Virus record (IMG/VR): IMGVR_UViG_3300043438_000762
Coordinates: 1-36,145 of that record
DNA: 36,145 nucleotides
Direction: 5' to 3' (one strand)
DNA from: a virus
Below the pieces are notes generated by a model. It had not been told where the DNA came from, ran no database searches, and worked only from the letters and a program-made list of their open reading frames with translations. Shown here one piece after another: positions 6,563 to 14,174 of this stretch; positions within the stretch are counted from its first letter, which is position 1; each line of letters starts with the position of its first letter. The translations under genes were made by a program, and so were the position numbers.

Positions 6563-7723
6563 TTATTTTTTTTGAAATATATACACGCCTTCGTATTTGA
6601 AGCCGTTTTTCAATTTATTGTTACCTTTTCCCGGGCGTACATTTAACATCATTTTTAGAGTATCAACATGTTCAAAGTTTAGTTTCTTTGACAATTCAAT
6701 CCATCTATCAACAACTTTAGTTTTACCCTTATCGTAATCAGCAATATTTACAGCATAGATAGCATTATCTACTAGAACCTTGTATAACATAGTTAATGTA
6801 GGTTCAACATAGAAATCAAACCATGCGTCCAAATTGTTATAGCGATTCATACATTGAGTTTCTTCATCACTATAAATTTCTAAATTAAAGTAAGGCGGGC
6901 TACTAAACGCCGCATCAAATGATTTTTCAGGTGCATCAAAATCTTCACTACAACAATGATTCATTTGATATCCATTTCCAATTGATAAATCATTAAGCAT
7001 ACTACCTAATGCATCCAATCCAACATATGTACTAGTATTCGGGTCTATTCCCGTATAATTATATCGCATATTGCTAGTCATAGATCCTAACATTCTACCA
7101 CCGTAACCACTAGAAAAATCTAATACATTACCAAACATGTTAGGACAAATATATTCATATATAGCACGTGCGTTTAACGTTTTAAAATTTTGAATAGTTC
7201 CGCCTCCAGTGAGGTCTAATGCTCGGCGTATACTTTGTGGCAATACAGCTTTATCACCTTCATTTCTGTGTTTATAACAAATTTGAATAGCTGCCTTTAA
7301 TTTTTTGTCATTGTTAAACCTATGACGCAAACTAACTTCAGAGTAATTAAAAGTTTTTGCATCTTGCATATTAGGAAACCAGAAACGACTAAAACTTTGT
7401 CCTGCTGTCATTCCGGTTGGTATTTGTTTATTTTTTAATAACACTGATTTACTAGTTAAATTTTTTAATTCTTCCTCACACCCTTCTAGTGAATAGTAAG
7501 TAATAGGTAATATATTTTTAGTACGATAGATATCAAACACTTCCTGTTGAATCAAGACCTTTCCAGCATCATCAGCTTTTGTCCAGGCTTCCTTAGAAAG
7601 TTTTTTTAAATCTTTTTCAACACTTTCATATCCGGTTGCAGTTTTTTGTGTGGGTGTAAAATTCCATTCTTTGCATATATCACTATAGTATGTTAATACT
7701 TTAGGATTTGTAATATTTGTCAT
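6563..7723 (-). CDS. DNA methyltransferase, amino-MTase type with SPPY motif, 386 aa
   Basis: This is a SAM-dependent DNA methyltransferase. It has a SAM-binding loop LDFSSGYGGR (201-210), an acidic strand end YTGIDP (223-228) and a catalytic SSPPYFNLE (274-282), as in N4-cytosine or N6-adenine enzymes. Motif I precedes SPPY. The 200-residue N-terminus may hold DNA recognition or a separate domain. The start has AAAGAG upstream and overlaps the end of the second methyltransferase by 23 bases, so the two are co-translated, with the helicase upstream. The base modified is not deducible. Confidence 0.85.
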   Translation of the reverse strand: MTNITNPKVLTYYSDICKEWNFTPTQKTATGYESVEKDLKKLSKEAWTKADDAGKVLIQQEVFDIYRTKNILPITYYSLEGCEEELKNLTSKSVLLKNKQIPTGMTAGQSFSRFWFPNMQDAKTFNYSEVSLRHRFNNDKKLKAAIQICYKHRNEGDKAVLPQSIRRALDLTGGGTIQNFKTLNARAIYEYICPNMFGNVLDFSSGYGGRMLGSMTSNMRYNYTGIDPNTSTYVGLDALGSMLNDLSIGNGYQMNHCCSEDFDAPEKSFDAAFSSPPYFNLEIYSDEETQCMNRYNNLDAWFDFYVEPTLTMLYKVLVDNAIYAVNIADYDKGKTKVVDRWIELSKKLNFEHVDTLKMMLNVRPGKGNNKLKNGFKYEGVYIFQKK

Positions 7724-8879
7724 AAATCTCTTTAACTTTCTTATAATTATTTATTGTAGGGATTCTTTTCCAAAAAACAACTCCGTTAGCAGGTGATGTT
7801 GCACTTAGAGCCTTACTCAACATTGTAATTGGGCTAGTATTCCAATATTTAATAAAACGCTCTGCCTCATTTGGATCTTCCATTTTAATCCATAAAGAAT
7901 TATGACCCGTGCCGTATACGGGACTAGCATATTTTACCGGACTTTGATGGTTACGACCACCGTTTTTACTAATAACAATCTTATGTTGACCTACTCCCTC
8001 AGAGGGGGTAATGATAGTTTTACTCACATTTACTACTTTTCTATAGTCATCACCTTCTCTACCGACTTGAAAAATTAAAGGAACATTACCGGGATTGTTA
8101 ATAACTGCTTTACTATTTGTATAATATGATCCATATTTAGCATCATAACCTTTAAATGATTGATCCAATACTTCAAGTGCATATTGATATTGAATTAAAT
8201 CATTGTTTGGTAAGAATGGTGGATTATCTACAGTTAAACTGAGTTCATCATTAAAAATAGTAACTAGTTTGTTAGTTTTAACAGGTTCAAAAACCATCAT
8301 ACATTGAGGTGTGAATGATCCAGTCAATGCTAGATACCGATATGATGTTAATTCATGTATTTTATTTTCTGTATAAGAGTTTTGATTGGCCCTGCCCGTT
8401 ACAACCAATAGTTTACATTGTTTTCTCCAATGTGGTACAAATCTGTTGATAGTGGAATAGTCTAAATTACTTATTACATAATCAAACTTAGTACCTACTG
8501 ACATGCAATCATGTTGGTCAATATTAATGTTGAAGGTGTTATCATTAATAGCACGTTTCAAATTTGAATGCGCTACCTTTACTTGAGTAGCATCAATATC
8601 GCATCCAAATAATTGATTACCAAAAATATGCGTTAATCTTTGTGTTTCATCGGGTATTGCTTTAGCAAGTGTATTCATTAATACATCAGCAAGAACCAAA
8701 AGTATAGATCCTGTGCCACATTGTGGATCACAATACGTAATATTAGGATTAGAAAGGTCTTTTCTAGGTATTTGGTTAATCAGAATACGAATATGATCCT
8801 CAGGCAACATTGTTTGGTTGCTGTTAGCATCATAAAGTTTAATTTGATTGATACGTTTTTTAATGTTATTGAAAATCAT
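7701..8879 (-). CDS. N6-DNA methylase-like protein (HsdM/Eco57I type) with altered catalytic motif, 392 aa
   Basis: Motif I is DPQCGTGSI (51-59), matching the HsdM/Eco57I class of N6-adenine methylases, and the next acidic strand is FGCDIDATQV (91-100). At the expected NPPY catalytic position the sequence reads SNLDYS (137-142), so the two prolines are missing. An NPPF occurs later (219-222) but out of the normal place. The C-terminal half resembles target-recognition regions. The protein may bind SAM and DNA without catalysis, or use a variant site. ATG at 8879 overlaps the helicase end by 14 bases; a longer frame from 8969 is less likely. Confidence 0.75.
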   Translation of the reverse strand: MIFNNIKKRINQIKLYDANSNQTMLPEDHIRILINQIPRKDLSNPNITYCDPQCGTGSILLVLADVLMNTLAKAIPDETQRLTHIFGNQLFGCDIDATQVKVAHSNLKRAINDNTFNINIDQHDCMSVGTKFDYVISNLDYSTINRFVPHWRKQCKLLVVTGRANQNSYTENKIHELTSYRYLALTGSFTPQCMMVFEPVKTNKLVTIFNDELSLTVDNPPFLPNNDLIQYQYALEVLDQSFKGYDAKYGSYYTNSKAVINNPGNVPLIFQVGREGDDYRKVVNVSKTIITPSEGVGQHKIVISKNGGRNHQSPVKYASPVYGTGHNSLWIKMEDPNEAERFIKYWNTSPITMLSKALSATSPANGVVFWKRIPTINNYKKVKEIYDKYYKS

Positions 8880-11064
8880 TATACTGACCAATTGCCCGAT
8901 TAATTGAAATGATATTAATTGCTGGTTTAATCTTATTCCATTCTTTCGGAACAAGCCCGGTAATGTCATCTACTACTGTAATGTCTTTATAGTTGATAAT
9001 ATCATCTAATGAATTTATTGTCAAGTTATCGGCCCATGCTACATCAATTAATTTGAAAATTTGACGCAATGCATATTTGATACGCAGTACTGTTTCCTCG
9101 TCTTCGGAAACTTCCTTAGTGGTTGCATTAGAAGTTTTTTTGCTTAACCGTTTCTTATTTGGACCGGTAAGAATGTCATTGGTATTGAGTTGACTATTTG
9201 CATTTTTATTCTTTGGGTCAGCTTTCTTGTTAGCAAGTAATAGAATAATGTCGTCAGTGATACCGGCAATATCTACCGCATTACCCACACGATCCATATA
9301 GTTATTAATATCGGATAAGAAACGTGTAGAAATGGTTCCACCGTCAATTATATTCCAAACATTACCTACGTAATCATATACTTCACTTACAGCCAACCAT
9401 TCAGCTAGAATTTTATCTACTGGGCGATTTTCAGCAATACTTTGTTGTTCGCAATGTTGATACATTACATTTACTAGACGTTCAGGTGCATAATCAAAAA
9501 CAATAACACTTTCCTTTTGGCCGTCTGACCATGGAGTTTTGCAACGAAAGCTACTTTGAAAGTAATCGGCCGCACTCTTGTCGTTATTCATCTGATGTAC
9601 ACTCCACCATTCAGGTACACTTGTACCTTCCTTAAATCGGTCACATGAAAGTGTAATAGTACCGGCGCCATGCTCATCATCACTACGTTGAATTAAATCT
9701 TTAACGTCTTGAATATTTTTCACATTTCCACCACTAGCATTAATGATAGTACGTTTACTAAAAAAGGGATGTTCGTTAAGCATTTTTGCTAAAGCGACAA
9801 TGGCTTCAACATCGTCCGGCAACATCCAAAATGCATGTTTAGATACTTTGTCAGCAAATGACAAGAATCGTTTAGGAGGTTTCTTATACGTACTTACTAC
9901 AAAATTTAAAAACTCATTTACTGCCATTACATTTTTAAACACTCCATTCTCAGTTGCAAACAATTTGGGAAATGTAAATCCATCATCACCTAAATATGAT
10001 TTAACCTTGTCAGGCACATTAATCATTGCATAATTAATATCAGCACGATATCTAAAGCGTTCAGCCATATCACCGGTGGCTTGTTTACGCAACATTTGTT
10101 CTTCAATATAGTCAAAGTTGTAAATGTCATCCTTATCATACCTACCACTAAGCACAGTTTTATATGGGGTGCCGCTTAGTTCAATCTTTTTACCAAACTT
10201 TAATCTATTCCAAAGTCTTTGTGTGTTTTCAGTCAGCGTGGCATAATGTTGCTCATCAAAGAATACAATATCCCAATATTGGGCAAAGATTTGTTTCAAC
10301 AATTCAGTTGGCTTATCAAAGTGTTTATTGATATATTGCAAACTAATGAAAGTAACATTTACTTCAGCATTGTTATGAATTAGTTTTTTTGGTTTTTTAT
10401 AATTATGATACTCCCAGTTGCTATAATTTACATGGCTTTTTTCGCCACCGGGCAACAGTTCTGACCAACTGTCATTAACTCCAACTCTAGCAGTAACAAT
10501 TAATATTGATTTAGCTTTAGTGGCACGTGCAATTTCATATGAAATGAAACACTTGCCGGCTCGCATAATAGCATTAATTAACAAGTCATTCTTTGATGTA
10601 AGCCTGTCTACGGCCCAATCTACAATTTTTTGTTGATATGAGAGAGCCGAAAAGTTTTCTATTTCGGCTACCCCATATCTTTTCTCATTAACTAGTCTTT
10701 TTCCTATATTAACTACATTATCCACACTCTCGTGTTTTGGATCAAAAAACCACTCAGATCCACGACCATGGACCCACGTTCCCATATTTTTTTGTTTTTT
10801 GTGAAAGAAATCCTTTTCCAGCTTGCGAAGGTTACTTAAACTTGTACTCTCATCACCGGTTTCACAAAGATCGGAAAAATCTTCATAATGCAGAATTTCG
10901 TAAGTGTCACCTGTCGATGACGCCTCTCTAAATTGTTCTTTTATTCGTGATTCAGCGGCTTCGTATGCGCTGTTTGCTAATCGTCTAGCTGACCCGTTTT
11001 TAACTTCGTTAACAAGTCGTCTGGTACGGGAAGTATACCAATAAATTACGGTATAATATTTCAT
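8866..11064 (-). CDS. SF2 helicase, restriction-enzyme R-subunit-like, with possible GIY-YIG/T5orf172 N-terminus, 732 aa
   Basis: The helicase core is clear: a Q-like motif LSYQQKIVDW (141-150), motif I variant AIMRAGKC (165-172), motif II DEQH (270-273), motif III LSGTPYK (296-302), motif V CDRFKEGTSVPEW (474-486) and motif VI FQSSFRCK (502-509). The order fits type I/III restriction and related remodelling helicases. Residues 1-125 contain RIKEQF (40-45), an LEKDFF helix (82-87) and GSEWF (102-106), which resemble T5orf172/GIY-YIG nuclease domains, though GIY and YIG are poorly kept. It has a strong promoter (11092-11120) and AAAGGAA before ATG, and heads an operon with two methyltransferases. 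Confidence 0.82.
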   Translation of the reverse strand: MKYYTVIYWYTSRTRRLVNEVKNGSARRLANSAYEAAESRIKEQFREASSTGDTYEILHYEDFSDLCETGDESTSLSNLRKLEKDFFHKKQKNMGTWVHGRGSEWFFDPKHESVDNVVNIGKRLVNEKRYGVAEIENFSALSYQQKIVDWAVDRLTSKNDLLINAIMRAGKCFISYEIARATKAKSILIVTARVGVNDSWSELLPGGEKSHVNYSNWEYHNYKKPKKLIHNNAEVNVTFISLQYINKHFDKPTELLKQIFAQYWDIVFFDEQHYATLTENTQRLWNRLKFGKKIELSGTPYKTVLSGRYDKDDIYNFDYIEEQMLRKQATGDMAERFRYRADINYAMINVPDKVKSYLGDDGFTFPKLFATENGVFKNVMAVNEFLNFVVSTYKKPPKRFLSFADKVSKHAFWMLPDDVEAIVALAKMLNEHPFFSKRTIINASGGNVKNIQDVKDLIQRSDDEHGAGTITLSCDRFKEGTSVPEWWSVHQMNNDKSAADYFQSSFRCKTPWSDGQKESVIVFDYAPERLVNVMYQHCEQQSIAENRPVDKILAEWLAVSEVYDYVGNVWNIIDGGTISTRFLSDINNYMDRVGNAVDIAGITDDIILLLANKKADPKNKNANSQLNTNDILTGPNKKRLSKKTSNATTKEVSEDEETVLRIKYALRQIFKLIDVAWADNLTINSLDDIINYKDITVVDDITGLVPKEWNKIKPAINIISINRAIGQYNDFQ

Positions 11065-11091
11065 AGAAATTCCTTTAGTGTCAATACAAGT

Positions 11092-11120
11092 ATTGTATCA
11101 GAAATTAGATTTATTGTCAA
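11092..11120 (-). promoter_or_regulatory. Sigma-70 promoter of the helicase-methyltransferase operon
   Basis: Minus strand TTGACA (11115-11120), 17 bases, TACAAT (11092-11097). It includes the shared TTGACAATAAAT block. The leader to the ATG at 11064 is about 22 bases and carries AAAGGAA. Confidence 0.82.
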
Positions 11121-11121
11121 A

Positions 11122-11343
11122 TTATACAAAATCGTAACTATATTCACCATTTACAGGACCGTTGATTTGGACTTTTCCGAGACCAAATTCTTTGCTTAAT
11201 TTGTGAAAAATACTACGGGCGGTTTCTTCGGAACATTCGGCAAACAATGTGCCAGTATCAGCAAAAAATCCTGCATGTTCGTTGTCATTTAACAACGGAC
11301 GAACTAAGTACGACACATTACTTTCAAATTCTTCGTGAGACAT
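11122..11343 (-). CDS. Hypothetical protein, 73 aa
   Basis: A small acidic protein. The pattern (FADTGTLFAECSEETARSIF followed by FGLGKVQIN) suggests a ferredoxin-like alpha/beta fold, but no family is recognised. It has its own perfect promoter (11374-11402) and AAGGG before ATG. Its acidity and early promoter would fit a host-interaction protein; this is inference. Confidence 0.78.
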   Translation of the reverse strand: MSHEEFESNVSYLVRPLLNDNEHAGFFADTGTLFAECSEETARSIFHKLSKEFGLGKVQINGPVNGEYSYDFV

Positions 11344-11373
11344 TTTAACCCTTTATTAGCTTTAATACTATGT

Positions 11374-11402
11374 ATTATACACCCAAAATGATTTATTGTC
11401 AA
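11374..11402 (-). promoter_or_regulatory. Perfect sigma-70 promoter for the 73-aa gene
   Basis: Minus strand TTGACA (11397-11402), 17 bases, TATAAT (11374-11379). Its -35 box overlaps the stop codon region of the 11399-11677 gene and lies just past the 13-bp hairpin at 11410-11440. Confidence 0.88.
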
Positions 11403-11677
11403 CTTTTTTTCAAGTACAAAAAGACTTTTTTTGTACTTGAGGGAACCCATTTTTTAGCATCAGGTCCACAGGCTTCATAGGTACTACGCATTAATCCAGC
11501 AGTATGAAAATACCCTTCTTTGGTTACTCCTACTACCGGATCAAATTCGGGTTCGGTCCAACTTTCGGGAAGGGTGCATCTGAACCCATATGTAAAATTA
11601 GTCAGCCTGGACATAAAGCTAGCCTGGACATTCTTACAATCTTTACAGAGAAAGCTTTTGTTAAATTCTGTAGTCAT
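11399..11677 (-). CDS. Cys-containing hypothetical protein, 92 aa
   Basis: The N-terminal FLCKDCKN (C11, C14) plus C34 and C70 could bind a metal, as in small zinc-ribbon proteins, but the spacing matches no family I know. The C-terminal codons (KKVFLYLKKS) form one arm of a perfect 13-bp inverted repeat. Its own promoter is at 11704-11732, with AAAGGAG before the ATG. Confidence 0.76.
   Translation of the reverse strand: MTTEFNKSFLCKDCKNVQASFMSRLTNFTYGFRCTLPESWTEPEFDPVVGVTKEGYFHTAGLMRSTYEACGPDAKKWVPSSTKKVFLYLKKS
11410..11440. repeat. Perfect 13-bp inverted repeat
   Basis: TCAAGTACAAAAA (11410-11422) and TTTTTGTACTTGA (11428-11440) with a 5-base loop. It lies inside the last codons of the 92-aa gene and just upstream of the next promoter. 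On the minus strand it is followed by A, not T, so it is not a standard terminator. It may protect the mRNA 3' region or bind a regulator. Confidence 0.8.
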
Positions 11678-11703
11678 ATGACTCCTTTAGTTTCAATACA
11701 ATT

Positions 11704-11732
11704 ATTGTATCATATATCAGAATTATTGTAAA
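11704..11732 (-). promoter_or_regulatory. Sigma-70 promoter for the Cys-containing gene
   Basis: Minus strand TTTACA (11727-11732), 17 bases, TACAAT (11704-11709). Adjacent bases resemble the promoter at 11092-11120, including the downstream TTGTATTGA and CTAAAGGA stretch, which points to duplication of a promoter-leader cassette. Confidence 0.78.
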
Positions 11733-11780
11733 ATTTAATCCTCAAATAATTATTGATTTTCTTTTTAAAACTTCCACTTA

Positions 11781-12197
11781 TCAACTTACCTCAGTTCGTC
11801 CATTGCCAAGGTCCTTAGTACGGATAACTCTTGCATCACGATTCTCTGGATCTGCAACTTGCTGTTCATACATCTCTAAGGCCACGTTGCGACAAACTGT
11901 CTGAAACCAACGATCCACAATGATTACATCTGTATCATCATCACGTTGTTTATAACCTGCTCTAATTAAATTCAAAACAAACTTGTCATTGAAATCTAAA
12001 TCAAATGCACCATCATTGATATTCTCGGGATTGATTTCTACTTTAGTAATAGCAATGTAGGGTTCACTTGCTGCCGTTGCTTTTTCTTTTGCAGTAAGCT
12101 CCGGTGTAGGGGGTTTCTGTTGTTTAGGTTTGGGTTCTTTTTTAAGAACAGGTTCAACCTCTTGCTTTTTAAATAAGTTTTTTATTTTGTCAAACAT
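11781..12197 (-). CDS. Conserved hypothetical protein, 138 aa
   Basis: Three parts are visible: a short amphipathic Lys-rich helix (MFDKIKNLFKKQ), a Pro/Lys/Glu-rich linker to about residue 45, and a C-terminal globular domain with FDLDFNDKFVLNLIRAGY and VDRWFQTVCR. Proteins with this layout occur in T4-like aquatic phages without assigned function (recollection). The ATG overlaps the end of uvsE by 16 bases, so they are co-transcribed. Confidence 0.8.
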   Translation of the reverse strand: MFDKIKNLFKKQEVEPVLKKEPKPKQQKPPTPELTAKEKATAASEPYIAITKVEINPENINDGAFDLDFNDKFVLNLIRAGYKQRDDDTDVIIVDRWFQTVCRNVALEMYEQQVADPENRDARVIRTKDLGNGRTEVS

Positions 12198-13207
12198 TTG
12201 TATCTTTCATGTAATTTAAAGCTGGCAAGATTCTTTGCCTTTGATTCACACATCATATCAAAATTATCAATGAATGTCAATGCCCAATCGTTCACCGCTT
12301 CGTTCCAATAATAATCACTATGTGCCCGAAGTTTCTGTTTACTGTGACCTGCTTCAATCAACGCACCATGAGAGGGTAACTGTGATCCGGGATGGCCGAC
12401 AAGTACATCTTCACGACTGACGGAGTAATGGAGAGTAGGGCGAACGCCACGCCAACTATCAATGACCATTTTAACACGGTCATCAGTAGGTTGAATATAT
12501 TCACCTTCCCGAATCCAATTGTGATGAATGTCCATGACCGTAGGGACGAGGTCAGATAACGATAAGCAGTCAAGTAATCCATGTGTGTATTCCTCATTTT
12601 CTAGTGTTAGTGTGTTTCTCGCTTCTGGAGACAATCTATTGTACACATCTCTAATGCCTTGTGGGCCCCTACGTCCAGAGATGTGTACATTTACTTTGAA
12701 GTCTTGAAATGTCTTCCCATAGCCCATAAAACGAACCATGTCACAATGATATTCAAATTCTTCTATACTCTTATTTACTACCTCATCACGGTCACTCGCT
12801 AAAACTACAAATTGGTCAGGGTGAAAGCTAAGACGAACATCATTGGCTCTAGCTGTTTCACCAATGGGTGCAAACCAACGCTGTAAGCTATTCTGTACAT
12901 CAGTACTTTGCCAGAATTCTTTGTATCCATCCATAGTGTAGAAACTGAGCATATCACTAGTAAGACGAACCATACGCAATTCGGGTTCTAATGTAGCAAC
13001 ACGTTTAACTAATGCGTGAGTGTTCATAATGTTACGTTTAGCAACATCCATAATCTTTTCTTCTACTACACTACGATTATTACGCTTTGCCCACGCTTGT
13101 GTAGTACCACCTGTATTAAGGCCTTCTGCCGAAACAAGCTCACCTTTGTGGTTAATTTCTGCCCATTTACAAGCAAAGCCGATGCGTTTGATAGATTGAT
13201 TTGTCAA
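12182..13207 (-). CDS. uvsE: UV-damage endonuclease UvsE/UvdE, 341 aa
   Basis: This metal-dependent TIM-barrel endonuclease nicks DNA 5' to UV photoproducts and so starts excision repair. Family motifs include RIGFACKW at the N-terminus, LRMVRLTSDML, LSFHPDQFVVLAS, INVHISGR-like VNVHISGRRG, LTLENEE and VMDIHHNW. The length fits the family. No ATG lies close to the first conserved strand. An ATG at 13249 would fall inside the promoter spacer (13240-13268), so the TTG at 13207, with GGAC upstream, is the likelier start. Such a gene suits a phage of sunlit surface water. Confidence 0.9.
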   Translation of the reverse strand: MTNQSIKRIGFACKWAEINHKGELVSAEGLNTGGTTQAWAKRNNRSVVEEKIMDVAKRNIMNTHALVKRVATLEPELRMVRLTSDMLSFYTMDGYKEFWQSTDVQNSLQRWFAPIGETARANDVRLSFHPDQFVVLASDRDEVVNKSIEEFEYHCDMVRFMGYGKTFQDFKVNVHISGRRGPQGIRDVYNRLSPEARNTLTLENEEYTHGLLDCLSLSDLVPTVMDIHHNWIREGEYIQPTDDRVKMVIDSWRGVRPTLHYSVSREDVLVGHPGSQLPSHGALIEAGHSKQKLRAHSDYYWNEAVNDWALTFIDNFDMMCESKAKNLASFKLHERYKCLTK

Positions 13208-13223
13208 AGTAATAGTCCAAAGT

Positions 13224-13231
13224 GATAAATA
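13224..13231 (+). promoter_or_regulatory. Possible late promoter core GATAAATA
   Basis: GATAAATA on the plus strand resembles the T4 late promoter core and would give a leader of about 50 bases for the gene at 13287. It lies within the 5' leader of uvsE on the other strand, so the two promoters face each other and overlap. The motif alone is weak evidence. Confidence 0.4.
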
Positions 13232-13239
13232 ATAGATAT

Positions 13240-13268
13240 AGTGTAGCATACCTACGCAATAAAGTCAA
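13240..13268 (-). promoter_or_regulatory. Sigma-70 promoter of uvsE
   Basis: Minus strand TTGACT (13263-13268), 17 bases, TACACT (13240-13245). The predicted start near 13233 leaves a leader of about 26 bases to the TTG at 13207 and excludes the ATG at 13249. Confidence 0.7.
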
Positions 13269-13286
13269 CTATTTACGGATAACAAT

Positions 13287-14174
13287 ATGAGATTTAACGA
13301 AATTATATCAGAGAGTTCAGGAACCAAACTGAAAGACATAGCAAAAATTGCCACCAATATGCAGGATGCTGACTTTTGGTTAGTGCGTAAGGGTAGTGAT
13401 AAGACAGTAGGTAAGCCTGTTAAAGAGTTTGATCCTTCAAGGATTGGTATTAAAGTAGTAAAAACTGATGTTATTGACCCAAACTATCTTTATTATACAA
13501 TGATGAATTTACACAATCAGGGTCATTTTGCACGTATAGCTAATGGCACAACTAATTTAGTTAATATTACTGTAAATGATATTGCTAATATTCCATTAGG
13601 TCAACAGGGTATGAATGAAGCAAAAGACCCATGGAAAGAATATGAATTTATACACGATGGTCAAAAAATAGGACACATATATAGTAGGACAGGTCAGCCT
13701 CCCTTTACAACTAGAAGAAAAGTTGGTAGATTTATAAAGCAAATGAACCATAATAGTCTTAAAGATGCTCAGAATTATTTAATTAACAAATTTTTAGGTA
13801 GATCAACTTACTATGATACTAACGGGACACTTCAGCAAAATATAGATGAAGACTGGAACAAAGTCAATAAGAAAGACAAAACGTCCGGTATGAGCCGAAA
13901 AGCAGTTAAAGCATATCGTAGAGAAAATCCAGGCAGCAAATTGCAAACAGCAGTTACTACCAAACCTAGTAAATTAAAGCCTGGATCAAAAGCTGCCAAA
14001 CGCCGCAAGAGTTTTTGTGCCCGTATGAGTGGTAACAAAGGTCCTATGAAAAAGCCTAATGGTAAACCTACCCCTAAAGCATTAGCACTACGCAGATGGA
14101 ATTGCGAGAGTATAGAGCAAATGGAAGAATTAGTAATGCTAGCTGAACAATATATTAGGAACCTTAAGAAATGA
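13287..14174 (+). CDS. Phage protein with HsdS-like segment and C-terminal DUF6321-type domain, 295 aa
   Basis: Three regions are visible. Residues 1-9 (MRFNEIISE) are a leader also seen in the next gene. Residues 28-104 read like half a type I restriction specificity domain: DFWLVRKGS, IGIKV, LYYTMMNL, ANGTTNLVNITVNDIANIPL. Residues 228-273 are a basic Lys/Arg/Pro-rich domain (KPGSKAAKRRKSFCARMSG, then LRRWNC) typical of DUF6321. The function of such fusions is unknown; the basic tail probably binds DNA or RNA. It overlaps the next gene by ATGA, and together they form a plus-strand operon. Confidence 0.72.
   Translation: MRFNEIISESSGTKLKDIAKIATNMQDADFWLVRKGSDKTVGKPVKEFDPSRIGIKVVKTDVIDPNYLYYTMMNLHNQGHFARIANGTTNLVNITVNDIANIPLGQQGMNEAKDPWKEYEFIHDGQKIGHIYSRTGQPPFTTRRKVGRFIKQMNHNSLKDAQNYLINKFLGRSTYYDTNGTLQQNIDEDWNKVNKKDKTSGMSRKAVKAYRRENPGSKLQTAVTTKPSKLKPGSKAAKRRKSFCARMSGNKGPMKKPNGKPTPKALALRRWNCESIEQMEELVMLAEQYIRNLKK

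Noticed and set aside
11410-11440. 13-bp hairpin as a rho-independent terminator
   Set aside because: On the minus strand it is followed by A residues, not T, and the stem is AT-rich.
12358-12597. 79-codon minus-strand frame inside uvsE
   Set aside because: It lies wholly within the conserved UvsE catalytic region in another frame and has no ribosome binding site.
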